This document shows positions 53,173 to 61,360 of a DNA stretch of 64,000 nucleotides, piece by piece (positions within the stretch are counted from its first letter, which is position 1; each line of letters starts with the position of its first letter). The position numbers were made by a program, and so were the translations under genes. The notes under the pieces were generated by a model, which searched no databases, was not told the origin of the DNA, and saw only the letters and a list, made by a program, of their open reading frames with translations. Source of the stretch: an uncultured Draconibacterium sp. Its GTDB lineage: Bacteria; Bacteroidota; Bacteroidia; Bacteroidales; Prolixibacteraceae. Where the stretch lies: the NCBI RefSeq assembly GCF_963674925.1, contig NZ_OY771647.1, forward strand, positions 2,743,501-2,807,500, read 5' to 3'.

Positions 53173-54489
53173 ATGAATATTATTTACCGCTATTTACTTG
53201 ATCATATCCGTGAAATCGGAACAATAGAAATTTTAGCCAAACCTTTGGCCGCATTAATTTGCCTTGTGCTTATTGTTTTTGTGGCTTGGCTGGCACATTT
53301 TATCACGCGCAAGATTTTTTTGGCGATTGTGCAGCGTATTGCCAACCGCACAAAAACAAACTGGGATGATATTTTAATCGAAAACAAGGTTTTTAAGGGG
53401 CTAGCGCATTTGGTTCCGGCATTTATACTGTTTTATACTGCCGATTTTTCGTATCCCGATATTCACCAGCAGGTAAACGAACTGGCTCCTGAAGTGTACA
53501 AGGCCTTATCGCAGGATTATTATTGGGGGCTTAGCAGCTTGCTGACGAAAATATCGCGTATTTATTTTATTGCCATTATTGTTTTTGTGGCCAACTCAAC
53601 CTTAAATGCCGCACTACAGATTTATAATACTACCGAGTTTTCACATAATCGCTCGATAAAAGGTTATGTGCAACTGGTGAAGATTTTTGTGTTTTTTATG
53701 GCGGGTATTCTGTTAATCGCTGTCCTTCTGGGGAAAGATCCAACAGCTCTTTTGGCAGGTTTGGGAGCAATTGCAGCTGTTTTATTGTTGGTTTTCCGCG
53801 ATACGATATTGGGTTTTGTGGCTTCTATTCAGCTGTCGGCAAACGATATGGTAAAAATTGGCGACTGGATTCAAATGGAAAAGCACAAGGCAGACGGAAC
53901 TGTTATCGATATAACTTTAAATACGGTAAAAGTTCAGAACTGGGATAAAACCATTACCACTATTCCTACTTACGCATTGGTTTCCGAGTCGTTCTTTAAC
54001 TGGAAAGGTATGGAGGAATCGGGTGGACGCCGTATAAAACGCTCAGTTGCCATCGATACCAATACCATTAAATTTTGCGATGCAGCCATGTTGGAGCGTT
54101 TCGAAAAGTTCGATCTTATCCGGTCGTATATTCAGGAAAAGGAAAAAGAACTGAAGGAATACAACAAAGGAAAAAACCTGGCCGAGGAAGATTATATCAG
54201 TGGCCGGCATCAAACCAACGTTGGTATTTTCAGGAAGTACCTGGAAGTGTATCTTCGCCAGCATCCAAAAATCAATCAGGATCTTACGTTTTTAGTACGC
54301 CAGTTGCAACCGATAGGCAAAGGTTTGCCCATCGAAATTTATGTGTTTAGCGCCGACCAGGAATGGGCAAATTATGAAAGTATTCAGGCCGATATTTTCG
54401 ACCATATTTTTGCGGTTATTCCCGAGTTCGAGCTGAGGGTTTTTCAAGAGCCTTCAGGTGCTGATATTGAAAAGATTGCGCTGCGGTAA
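53173..54489 (+). CDS. MscS-family mechanosensitive channel (YbdG type)
   Basis: A protein of 438 residues: about five N-terminal helices, the pore helix region (DPTALLAGLGAIAAVLLLVFRDTILGFVASIQLSANDMVKIGDWI), a beta domain (TVIDITLNTVKVQNWDKTITTIPTYALVSESFFNWKGM) and a longer C-terminal part than MscS, as in YbdG/MscM. Probably releases osmolytes upon membrane tension. Confidence 0.9.
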   Translation: MNIIYRYLLDHIREIGTIEILAKPLAALICLVLIVFVAWLAHFITRKIFLAIVQRIANRTKTNWDDILIENKVFKGLAHLVPAFILFYTADFSYPDIHQQVNELAPEVYKALSQDYYWGLSSLLTKISRIYFIAIIVFVANSTLNAALQIYNTTEFSHNRSIKGYVQLVKIFVFFMAGILLIAVLLGKDPTALLAGLGAIAAVLLLVFRDTILGFVASIQLSANDMVKIGDWIQMEKHKADGTVIDITLNTVKVQNWDKTITTIPTYALVSESFFNWKGMEESGGRRIKRSVAIDTNTIKFCDAAMLERFEKFDLIRSYIQEKEKELKEYNKGKNLAEEDYISGRHQTNVGIFRKYLEVYLRQHPKINQDLTFLVRQLQPIGKGLPIEIYVFSADQEWANYESIQADIFDHIFAVIPEFELRVFQEPSGADIEKIALR

Positions 54490-54537
54490 TCCCGGTGCAA
54501 AATGTTTTGTTTTTGACTTCTTTAAAAAAATGAATTT

Positions 54538-54608
54538 CTTACAATCTGTAAGCAATGATATGTTTTAAAGCATCACAGATTAGTGATTGTAAATTTTACC
54601 TACATTTG
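54538..54608 (+). promoter_or_regulatory. Inverted repeat and -7 box before the first Lrp gene
   Basis: CTTACA-ATC-TGTAAG (54538-54552) is a perfect palindrome with 3-nt centre, a possible operator. TACATTTG (54601-54608) is a good -7 element 37 bp before the ATG, without a clear TTTG 20 nt upstream; weak -33 elements are common at activated promoters. Confidence 0.45.
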
Positions 54609-54644
54609 TGCTATAATTTGAAACTAACTCAGAAGATTAGAAAC

Positions 54645-55130
54645 ATGAAGTCGAATGATTATTTAGAAGAAAAGCCGGCTGATATTGATGAGCTGGATGA
54701 AAAGATATTAAAGCTTATTACAAAAAATGCCCGAATACCTTTCTTAGAAGTTGCCCGTGAATGTGGAGTTTCAGGTGCTGCTATTCATCAGCGTGTTCAG
54801 CGCTTGTTAAATATTGGTGTTGTTCATGGAAGCGAATTTGTGGTTAGCCCGCAAAAACTAGGGTACAACACATGCGCTTACATGGGAATTTATCTCGATA
54901 AAGCCAAATACCATACACAAGTTGCTGAAGCTTTGCGAAATATTCCGGAAATAATTGAGTGTCATTACACCACCGGTGCCTATGCTATTTTTGTTAAAAT
55001 ACAAACTAAAACAAACAAGCATTTAAAACGTCTGATCGACGAGCAATTGCAGGACATCGAGGGAATTGCCCGCACCGAAACATTTATTTCTTTGGAACAG
55101 GACTTTAAACGACAAGTACCTATAAAATAA
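54645..55130 (+). CDS. Lrp/AsnC-family transcriptional regulator, first copy
   Basis: A protein of 161 residues. Helix-turn-helix at about 17-62 (DIDELDEKILKLITKNARIPFLEVARECGVSGAAIHQRVQRL), then the RAM ligand-binding domain (YMGIYLDKAKYHTQVAEAL, VECHYTTGAYAIFVKIQTK-like core). The ATG at 54645 was chosen; upstream codons precede the promoter box. Sequence is close to the second Lrp copy at 56868, and the two flank the ammonium transporter gene, suggesting regulation by amino acids or nitrogen status. Confidence 0.92.
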   Translation: MKSNDYLEEKPADIDELDEKILKLITKNARIPFLEVARECGVSGAAIHQRVQRLLNIGVVHGSEFVVSPQKLGYNTCAYMGIYLDKAKYHTQVAEALRNIPEIIECHYTTGAYAIFVKIQTKTNKHLKRLIDEQLQDIEGIARTETFISLEQDFKRQVPIK

Positions 55131-55160
55131 AAAAAAGGCCGGTTAAAACCGGCCTTTTTT
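55131..55160. terminator. Bidirectional terminator between Lrp gene and amt
   Basis: AAAAAAGGCCGGTT (55131-55144) pairs with AACCGGCCTTTTTT (55147-55160), T-rich on both strands. Confidence 0.92.
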
Positions 55161-55180
55161 ATGCGTCGACGTATTATATT

Positions 55181-56509
55181 TTAATCTTCTGAGTAAACAA
55201 AGTTATATGATTCGTCGTGTTGACTAATATCCAAACCTACTTTCTCGCCATGTGGAGAAATTCGCATCGGAACAATCATATCGGTTATCTTGTACATTAA
55301 CAACGAACCTCCGAAAGTGAAAATTCCAACAATAACCAGTGCCAGTAAATGGTAAAGGAAAGTGGTGACCTCTCCGTGAATTAATCCAACTTCGTTGGCA
55401 AAAACAGCAGTAAACAACATACCGGTAATACCACCCATTCCATGAGCAGGGAATACATCAAGTGTATCATCCAGTTTCGATTTTGTACGTAGTGTAATGG
55501 CGTAGTTACTAATAATAGCGGCGATTACACCAATAAATATACTTGATCCGACATTTACAAACCCGGCGGCAGGAGTAATGGCAACCAAACCTACAACAAG
55601 TCCGATAGCTGCACCAACTGCCGATGGTTTTTTACCTTGTGCCGCGTCAAAAAATATCCAGGTTAACATGGCCGCTGCCGATGCTGTGTTGGTATTAACC
55701 AGTGCTGATGCGGCAATAGAGTCGGCTGCCAATGCAGAACCTGCGTTAAAACCAAACCATCCGAACCAAAGCATACCCGCACCTAATAAAATGTAAGGAA
55801 TGTTTGCCGGTTTAATTTCTTTGTTGGCGTCCTTTCTTCTTCCAAGGAAAATTGCTCCGGCCAAAGCCGCAAAACCTGCCGACATATGTACTACTGTTCC
55901 TCCGGCAAAGTCAAGCACGCCCCAGTTACGCAGGAATCCGTTTGGATGCCAGGTCCAGTGGGCCAGTGGGGCATAAATAAATAATATAAAGAGTACCATA
56001 AATAACATGTAGGCTCTGAAACGTACTCTTCCGGCAAACGAACCGGTAATAAGAGCCGGTGTAATTATGGCAAATTTTAACTGGAACATCGCAAATACTG
56101 CAAAGGGGAATGTTGGTGCAAAATCGGGATGCGTTCCTCCGTTAACTCCTCTAAACATAAAGAATGTTAATGGATTACCAAACAGGCCAAATCCTTCGCC
56201 TCCGATGCTGTCGCCAAAGGCAATGCTAAAACCAACTACCACCCATAACACGCTTACAATTCCCATGGCGATGTAACTTTGCAGCATGGTAGAAATAATA
56301 TTTCTCGACTGGATCATTCCTCCGTAAAAGAATGCTAGTCCCGGAGTCATTAACAATACTAAGCCTGTTGCTGTTAGCATCCAGGCCGTATCTCCTGCGT
56401 CGAGGTTCGAGGTGTCAATATTTCCAGCTCCGCTAGGAATAATTACACCGAGAGCGGCAACAATTATCAAAAGGGCAAGAATAAACCACCAACTTGTTGA
56501 ATTTTTCAT
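55181..56509 (-). CDS. amt: Ammonium transporter
   Basis: An Amt/Rh protein of 442 residues with eleven or so helices. Family features: DTAWMLTATGLVLLMTPGLAFFYGG, the central VHMSAGFAALAGA with the first pore histidine, FDAAQGKKPSAVGAAIGLVVGLVAITPAAGFV, and a second pore histidine in DVFPAHGMGGITG. A signal-like N-terminal helix precedes it. No glnK (PII) gene is next to it, unlike the usual arrangement; instead two Lrp-type genes flank it. A palindrome 47 bp upstream may be an operator. Confidence 0.95.
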   Translation of the reverse strand: MKNSTSWWFILALLIIVAALGVIIPSGAGNIDTSNLDAGDTAWMLTATGLVLLMTPGLAFFYGGMIQSRNIISTMLQSYIAMGIVSVLWVVVGFSIAFGDSIGGEGFGLFGNPLTFFMFRGVNGGTHPDFAPTFPFAVFAMFQLKFAIITPALITGSFAGRVRFRAYMLFMVLFILFIYAPLAHWTWHPNGFLRNWGVLDFAGGTVVHMSAGFAALAGAIFLGRRKDANKEIKPANIPYILLGAGMLWFGWFGFNAGSALAADSIAASALVNTNTASAAAMLTWIFFDAAQGKKPSAVGAAIGLVVGLVAITPAAGFVNVGSSIFIGVIAAIISNYAITLRTKSKLDDTLDVFPAHGMGGITGMLFTAVFANEVGLIHGEVTTFLYHLLALVIVGIFTFGGSLLMYKITDMIVPMRISPHGEKVGLDISQHDESYNFVYSED

Positions 56510-56555
56510 GTCTATAATTTTAAGATTACTAATTTAAAGTCTGTACAGCACCATT

Positions 56556-56586
56556 CAACTCATTATTTCAAGTTGAAATTGAGTTG
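56556..56586. promoter_or_regulatory. Nested palindrome upstream of amt
   Basis: CAACTCA-TTA-TTTCAA-G-TTGAAA-T-TGAGTTG is an inverted repeat with two matching arm pairs, 47 bp before the amt start and about 280 bp before the second Lrp gene. It fits a dimer-binding operator, possibly for one of the flanking Lrp proteins. The remaining part of this 350-bp AT-rich gap shows only the promoter at 56821. Confidence 0.5.
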
Positions 56587-56820
56587 TTTTTTATTGCTGA
56601 AATCAAGCTGTCTATACCTGTTTTAGATTTTTATTGCTGTCTGTTTTTATAAAAATCTATCGTAAAAGTATTAATTAACATTAAAATGGTCGTTATTTAT
56701 GGAATAATGAAAGCATTTTGGAATATTAATTAACAAACTGATAATATTTTTGTGTTTTTTGTAAGTCTGGGCTTCTTTGTTGTGATTTTGTTACTATATT
56801 GTATTTACGCTGACTTTAGC

Positions 56821-56851
56821 TTGAAATTATGTTAGTTTTTTGATACTTTTG
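56821..56851 (+). promoter_or_regulatory. Candidate promoter of the second Lrp gene
   Basis: TTG (56821-56823), 20-nt spacer, TACTTTTG (56844-56851), 16 bp before the ATG at 56868: a near-consensus Bacteroidota promoter, implying a very short leader. Confidence 0.6.
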
Positions 56852-56867
56852 TAGAAAATTGTTAAAG

Positions 56868-57335
56868 ATGACTTTAAGGAATAACTTAGACGACTGGGAT
56901 TTAAAAATTCTTGATATAATTACCAAAAACGCAAGGATACCTTTTAAAGATGTTGCAAAAGAAGTGGGTATTTCCCGTGCAGCAGTACACCAACGAGTTA
57001 ACCGAATGGTTGATTTGGAAGTGATCGTTGGATCGGGTTATCACATCAATCCCAAAAAGGTTGATTTTAAAACCTGCACTTACATTGGAATTTTCCTCGA
57101 AAAAGGAGGTCTGTTCAGCGAAGTGGTAAAAGGTTTGGAAGAAATCCCTGAGATCGTTGAGTGTCATTACACCACCGGAGCATACGCCATTTTTATAAAA
57201 GTTTACGCCAAGGATAACGAGCACTTGAAGAATATCCTAAGCGGAAAAATTCAAAAAATTGGTGGTGTTGCCAGTACCGAAACTTTTATTTCTTTGGAAG
57301 AGTCATTTAAGCGTACTATTCCTGTTCAGGCCTGA
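56868..57335 (+). CDS. Lrp/AsnC-family transcriptional regulator, second copy
   Basis: A protein of 155 residues with the same layout as the copy at 54645: DNA-binding helix-turn-helix (DWDLKILDIITKNARIPFKDVAKEVGISRAAVHQRVNRM) and RAM domain with VECHYTTGAYAIFIKVYAK. ATG 56868 preferred to TTG 56859, which lies too close to the promoter. The last 10 bp overlap the converging rlmB gene. Both copies share long identical segments in the RAM domain, so they may form mixed dimers or octamers. Confidence 0.92.
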   Translation: MTLRNNLDDWDLKILDIITKNARIPFKDVAKEVGISRAAVHQRVNRMVDLEVIVGSGYHINPKKVDFKTCTYIGIFLEKGGLFSEVVKGLEEIPEIVECHYTTGAYAIFIKVYAKDNEHLKNILSGKIQKIGGVASTETFISLEESFKRTIPVQA

Positions 57336-58084
57336 TTTCGTTGTCTGACTGCTTCGTAAATCATTAAAGCAGCAGATACCGAAACATTTAATGATTCGAT
57401 CTGTCCCAGGATCGGGATTTTTAATTGTTCATCAGCAAGTTTCAGAATTTGAGCAGAAACACCTGTGTCTTCTGATCCCATAACAATGGCCAGTGGCGAT
57501 TTCATATCGGCATTACTGTAAAGTTTGTCGCCTTTTTCGGTGGCAGCAACTATTTTAATGCCCGAGTCTTTCAGAAACCGGACCGTGTGGTAAAGATTAT
57601 TGGTTCTGCAAATTGGTATGTTATGAATAGCGCCTGCCGATGTTTTTACCGCATCGGCACCAATACGAGCCATACCTTTTTCGGGAATAATAATGGCCTG
57701 CACCCCGGCACATTCGGCCGAGCGGGCAATGGCTCCGAAGTTTCGTACATCGGTTATCTGGTCTAAAACAAGCAGGAGAGGAGTTTTACCTTCTTCGTAA
57801 ATCCCCGGAATTACTGTTTCAATATTATCAAACTCAATGGGGGAGACAAAGGCCAGCACTCCCTGGTGATTTTTTCGTGTAATACGATTAATCTTCTCGA
57901 TAGGAACGTACTGAACGCTAATATCGCTTTCTTTTATCAGCTCTTGTAGTTCGGAAATCAATTCGTTTCGCAAACCCTTTTTTATCAGGATTCTGTCGAT
58001 TGTTTTACCTTTTTTAATGGCTTCGATTATAGCTCTTGTTCCAAACAGAAAATCCTCTTTATCTATTCCTTTTTGTCTCATCAT
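57326..58084 (-). CDS. rlmB: 23S rRNA (guanosine-2'-O-)-methyltransferase
   Basis: A SpoU-family methyltransferase of 252 residues that modifies 23S rRNA (G2251 in E. coli). An L30e-like substrate domain (GTRAIIEAIKKGKTIDRILIKKG) precedes the knotted SPOUT domain with VLDQITDVRNFGAIARSAECAG, MGSEDTGVS and SLNVSVSAALMIYEAVRQR. The ATG at 58084 is followed by a second ATG at 58081. It lies 7 bp after the ABC-F gene on the same strand. Confidence 0.95.
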   Translation of the reverse strand: MMRQKGIDKEDFLFGTRAIIEAIKKGKTIDRILIKKGLRNELISELQELIKESDISVQYVPIEKINRITRKNHQGVLAFVSPIEFDNIETVIPGIYEEGKTPLLLVLDQITDVRNFGAIARSAECAGVQAIIIPEKGMARIGADAVKTSAGAIHNIPICRTNNLYHTVRFLKDSGIKIVAATEKGDKLYSNADMKSPLAIVMGSEDTGVSAQILKLADEQLKIPILGQIESLNVSVSAALMIYEAVRQRNQA

Positions 58085-58091
58085 TTTTTAT

Positions 58092-60038
58092 TTACCAGGT
58101 TTTTTTCGCCTTCCAGTTTTCCAGTTCTTCGTGGGCATTTTCCCAATCGAGCATACTTTCTTCCAGGTTCGATTTCAATTGTTCGTACTGCTCAAAAACC
58201 GAATGGTCATTAATATTTTCGGGTTTGGCAAGCAGCTTGTCCATTTCTTCTATTTCTTCCTCCAGTTCCGCAATCTTTTCTTCGGCCTGGGCTACACTTT
58301 TCTCCATTCGCGAAATGGTGCGGTTTATCTCTTTCTTTTCATCGAACGACAGCTCGTCATTTTGTTTATCCGAAGTTACAACTTTTGCGGCTTTTGTATT
58401 CTTTTTCTTGCTTTCCAATTCTTTCATCGACTCCATTTTCTTTCGGTACAGAAAATCGAAAATGCCGCCCAGATGTTGTTTTGCCTTTTTATTTCTGAAT
58501 TCGTAAATGCAATTCACCAAACCATCAAGAAAATCGCGGTCGTGCGAAACAACAAGTACCGTTCCCGAAAAATTGGCCAGTGCGTTTTTTAGAATCTCTT
58601 TCGAGCGCATGTCGAGGTGGTTGGTGGGCTCATCGAGAATTAGAAAGTTAACCGGCTCAAGCATCAGGCGAATCATTGCCAGTCGCGACTTTTCGCCACC
58701 GCTTAATACCTTTACTTTTTTATCGATGTCTTCACCCCAGAATAAAAACGCGGCAAGAATATCTCTGATCTTAGTTCGGATATCGCCAACAGCAATTTCA
58801 TCTATGGTTTCAAAAACTGTAAGTTCTCCGTTTAACAGTTGCGCCTGGTTTTGAGCAAAGTAGCCAATTTTTACGTTGTGGCCCAGTTTCATAGAACCGT
58901 TGTGCTCCAGTTCGTTCATAATGATCCGGGCAAGGGTAGTTTTGCCTTCTCCATTACGGCCAACAAACGCTATTTTTTCACCATTTTCGATGTTGAGGTT
59001 GATGTCGTCGAGCACATGCAACGAATCGTAATATTTGCTGATATGTTTGGCTTCAACCACAATTCGTCCAGAACGGGGTGGCGGCGGAAAGTTGATTTTT
59101 AGTGCAGAGTTGTCTTCTTCTTCAATTTCAATACGATCCAGCTTTTCAAGCTGTTTTACCCTCGACTGCACCTGCACAGCTTTTGATGATTTGTATCGGA
59201 ATCGTTCAATAAAACGTTCGGTATCTTCAATCATTTTTTGCTGGTTGGTGTAGGCTGCCAAATTAATCTCACGCTGTTCAGCTTTCCAATCCATAAAACG
59301 GGTATAATTCATTTTCTGGTCGGTAATCTTACCCAGCGAGATTTCTATCGTGCGGTTACAAACTGCGTCAAGAAAAGCTTTATCGTGCGAAACCAGAATA
59401 ACGGCTCCGCTGTATGTTTTCAGAAAATCTTCTAACCATTGAATCGATTCGATATCGAGGTGGTTGGTCGGCTCATCCAGTAAAAATACATCGGGCTTTT
59501 TTAGCAATAGTTTTGCCAGTTCAACACGCATACGCCAACCTCCGCTGAATTCGGAGGTCATCCGGTCGAAATCAGTTCGTTCGAAACCTAACCCCAGGAG
59601 TGTTTGTTCCAGCTCGGCTTCGTAGTTGTCGCCACCCAAAAGCTGGTAACGTTCGTTGTATTCGGTAACCTGATCGAGTTTCTTTAAATACTCATCAGAA
59701 TGATAATCTTCGCTTTCGGCAATTTCGTGGTTTAGATTTGCTATTTTCTTTTCAATAGCTAAAAGCTCCTCGAAAGCCTGTGTAACTTCGTTTTTAAGTG
59801 TGCGCGTGTCCGAAACCACCATTTGCTGAGGTAAATAACCAACGCTTGTTTCTTTCGGAACAGCAACTACGCCGGCCGTTGGATTTTCTATGCCCGTAAT
59901 AATTTTTAGCAATGTACTTTTTCCGGCACCGTTTTTACCAATCAGTCCGATTCTGTCTTTTGGATTAACCAGGAAACTGATTTCTTTAAACAGTTCGAAA
60001 CCGCCAAAACTGAGATTTATTTTATCTATCGATATCAT
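58092..60038 (-). CDS. ABC-F family ATPase
   Basis: A soluble protein of 648 residues with two ABC domains: Walker A GKNGAGKST and GRNGEGKTT, signatures FSGGWRMRV and LSGGEKSRL, Walker B LLDEPTNHLD twice. Between them is the ABC-F linker (about 240-300); the C-terminus is a coiled coil (about 555-645) as in Uup. ABC-F proteins act on ribosomes or, for Uup-type, on DNA or ribosome repair. ATG 60038 preferred to TTG 60047. Cotranscribed with rlmB. Confidence 0.95.
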   Translation of the reverse strand: MISIDKINLSFGGFELFKEISFLVNPKDRIGLIGKNGAGKSTLLKIITGIENPTAGVVAVPKETSVGYLPQQMVVSDTRTLKNEVTQAFEELLAIEKKIANLNHEIAESEDYHSDEYLKKLDQVTEYNERYQLLGGDNYEAELEQTLLGLGFERTDFDRMTSEFSGGWRMRVELAKLLLKKPDVFLLDEPTNHLDIESIQWLEDFLKTYSGAVILVSHDKAFLDAVCNRTIEISLGKITDQKMNYTRFMDWKAEQREINLAAYTNQQKMIEDTERFIERFRYKSSKAVQVQSRVKQLEKLDRIEIEEEDNSALKINFPPPPRSGRIVVEAKHISKYYDSLHVLDDINLNIENGEKIAFVGRNGEGKTTLARIIMNELEHNGSMKLGHNVKIGYFAQNQAQLLNGELTVFETIDEIAVGDIRTKIRDILAAFLFWGEDIDKKVKVLSGGEKSRLAMIRLMLEPVNFLILDEPTNHLDMRSKEILKNALANFSGTVLVVSHDRDFLDGLVNCIYEFRNKKAKQHLGGIFDFLYRKKMESMKELESKKKNTKAAKVVTSDKQNDELSFDEKKEINRTISRMEKSVAQAEEKIAELEEEIEEMDKLLAKPENINDHSVFEQYEQLKSNLEESMLDWENAHEELENWKAKKTW

Positions 60039-60324
60039 TCTGTACAAAAATTGCCCAAAGATAATTATTTCGAACAGACGGGACAGTGCAAAAACGGGAG
60101 TGTGATTTTATTGATATTGGTTTGTTTACCGATCACGAAAAATAGTAAGGTTTGAAGTGTGATCTTCTTTGTTTTATTTTGAAGACAGGCATGTTAAGAA
60201 ACGGAAGTTATTTAACAAATAAGGGAGTTTGTTCAAATGGATGAACATTATTTTTTGGCGAAGTGCAAGAAATGCGAAATAGAATACTATTTGGTGTTTT
60301 AATGTTTAATCCGTAACTTGTGTA

Positions 60325-60446
60325 GTGTAATTTAAAAAGATAAATTATAAGGGTAGAATATGTATCTTGATTGGTTTATGTTTAGGGGTTTGTAAAATTA
60401 TCAATCATCTTCAAAAAAGCGTCCATAAATGTTCTACCCTTTTTTC
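60325..60446 (+). ncRNA. Candidate structured small RNA
   Basis: In the 790-bp gap between the ABC-F gene and tRNA-Met, AAGGGTAGAA (60349-60358) can pair with TTCTACCCTT (60432-60441), followed by a T run; inner pairs TATG/CATA and TGATTG/CAATCA extend a rod-like fold. A promoter-like TTTG, 20 nt, TAACTTGT ends about 60323. The remaining 60048-60290 shows no gene. Existence and identity need expression data. Confidence 0.35.
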
Positions 60447-60505
60447 AGAAACTACAACCTATTACGTATATAGTTAATCTTCAACTACAAAAATTAGTGG
60501 TATCG

Positions 60506-60536
60506 AAAAAGAGCTTCAGCTGGATAGCTCTTTTTT
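60506..60536 (+). terminator. Orphan terminator
   Basis: AAAAAGAGCT (60506-60515) pairs with AGCTCTTTTT (60526-60535), followed by T. No plus-strand gene lies upstream within 450 bp, so it may end the candidate small RNA or a longer transcript from 60325. Confidence 0.7.
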
Positions 60537-60589
60537 GTTGTTTACTTACCTATTATTTTGCAAAAACGGGCCTGAATTCAACTGGGATT

Positions 60590-60625
60590 AAAAAGAAAAA
60601 GGAGCCCGGTAATTACCTGACTCCT
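60590..60625 (-). terminator. Terminator of the tRNA-Met transcript
   Basis: AGGAG (60600-60604) pairs with CTCCT (60621-60625) around an inner GGTAATTACC; on the minus strand the stem is followed by TTTTTCTTTTT. Confidence 0.75.
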
Positions 60626-60635
60626 CTTGTTTTAG

Positions 60636-60709
60636 TAGCGAGAGGCGGGCTTGAACCGCCGACCTCATGATTATGAATCATGCGCTCTAACCAGCTGAGC
60701 TACCTCGCC
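60636..60709 (-). tRNA. tRNA-Met (anticodon CAT)
   Basis: A 74-nt cloverleaf. Acceptor GGCGAGG pairs with TCTCGCT (two G-U pairs at the ends), D stem GCTC/GAGC, anticodon stem CATGA/TCATG with loop TTCATAA, T stem GGCGG/CCGCC with TTCAAGC loop. CCA is not encoded. CAT could also be tRNA-Ile2 with lysidine, or initiator; the sequence looks like elongator tRNA-Met. Confidence 0.95.
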
Positions 60710-60857
60710 ATTTGTTTTTCAAAAATGCGGTGCAAATATAGTATTTATTTTTATTCCCGCTAACCATTTTCGTAATTTTTCAAAATAAGTTTCTTTAGCC
60801 AATTTTAACTAGTTGTAAGTTACATTCTTATTAATTATATTGCCAAAAATCAAACTT

Positions 60858-61238
60858 ATGACTAGTAAAGTAAAAATCAATCTGGAATACTTAATTAATT
60901 GTTCTCCTAAGGTGCTCTATAACAGACTAAGCACTGCCTCGGGGCTTACTGAGTGGTTTGCCGATGATGTTCGCGTCCGCGGAAAACGCTACACTTTTAT
61001 TTGGGACGGATCGGAGCAAACTGCTGAGATGACACTTCATAAAGAAAATCGTTTGGTTCGGTTTAGCTGGGTAGATGAAGATGAGGATACGTACTTTGAA
61101 TTTAAGATCACACGCGATGAGCTTACCAACGACGTTTCTCTTTTGATAACAGATTTCGCTGATGAAGATGAAGTTGACGAAACCCGTGGTTTGTGGGATT
61201 CGCAGGTAGCCGATTTGAAACACGTACTGGGCTCGTAA
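60858..61238 (+). CDS. START-like domain protein (SRPBCC fold)
   Basis: A protein of 126 residues: a Bacteroidota START-like domain, resembling Aha1-like proteins. INLEYLINCSPKVLYNRLSTASGLTEWFADDV is the typical first strand and helix; a central FIWDGSEQTAEM and ESK-like EDTYFEFKI follow, with a long C-terminal helix (DETRGLWDSQVADLKHVLG). ATG 60858 was preferred to TTG 60840. Probably binds a hydrophobic ligand; role unknown. Confidence 0.85.
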   Translation: MTSKVKINLEYLINCSPKVLYNRLSTASGLTEWFADDVRVRGKRYTFIWDGSEQTAEMTLHKENRLVRFSWVDEDEDTYFEFKITRDELTNDVSLLITDFADEDEVDETRGLWDSQVADLKHVLGS

Positions 61239-61360
61239 TCCATTTTTTCAGATTATTAACAGCTGTGTTCCGCCATCAATAACGTTTCTTAACCTTTTTT
61301 ACTTTACTAATTCCTAAAATAACTTAGTTTTGTAAGCGTTTCCAGAATGAAAGAAAGTAC

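Noticed and set aside
58017..58592. Long plus-strand ORFs opposite rlmB and the ABC-F gene
   Set aside because: Both are shadows of clear minus-strand genes; Phe/Ser-rich, with no motifs.
60236..60300. Short ORFs between the ABC-F gene and the candidate small RNA
   Set aside because: Fewer than 20 codons, no similarity to known proteins and no supporting context.
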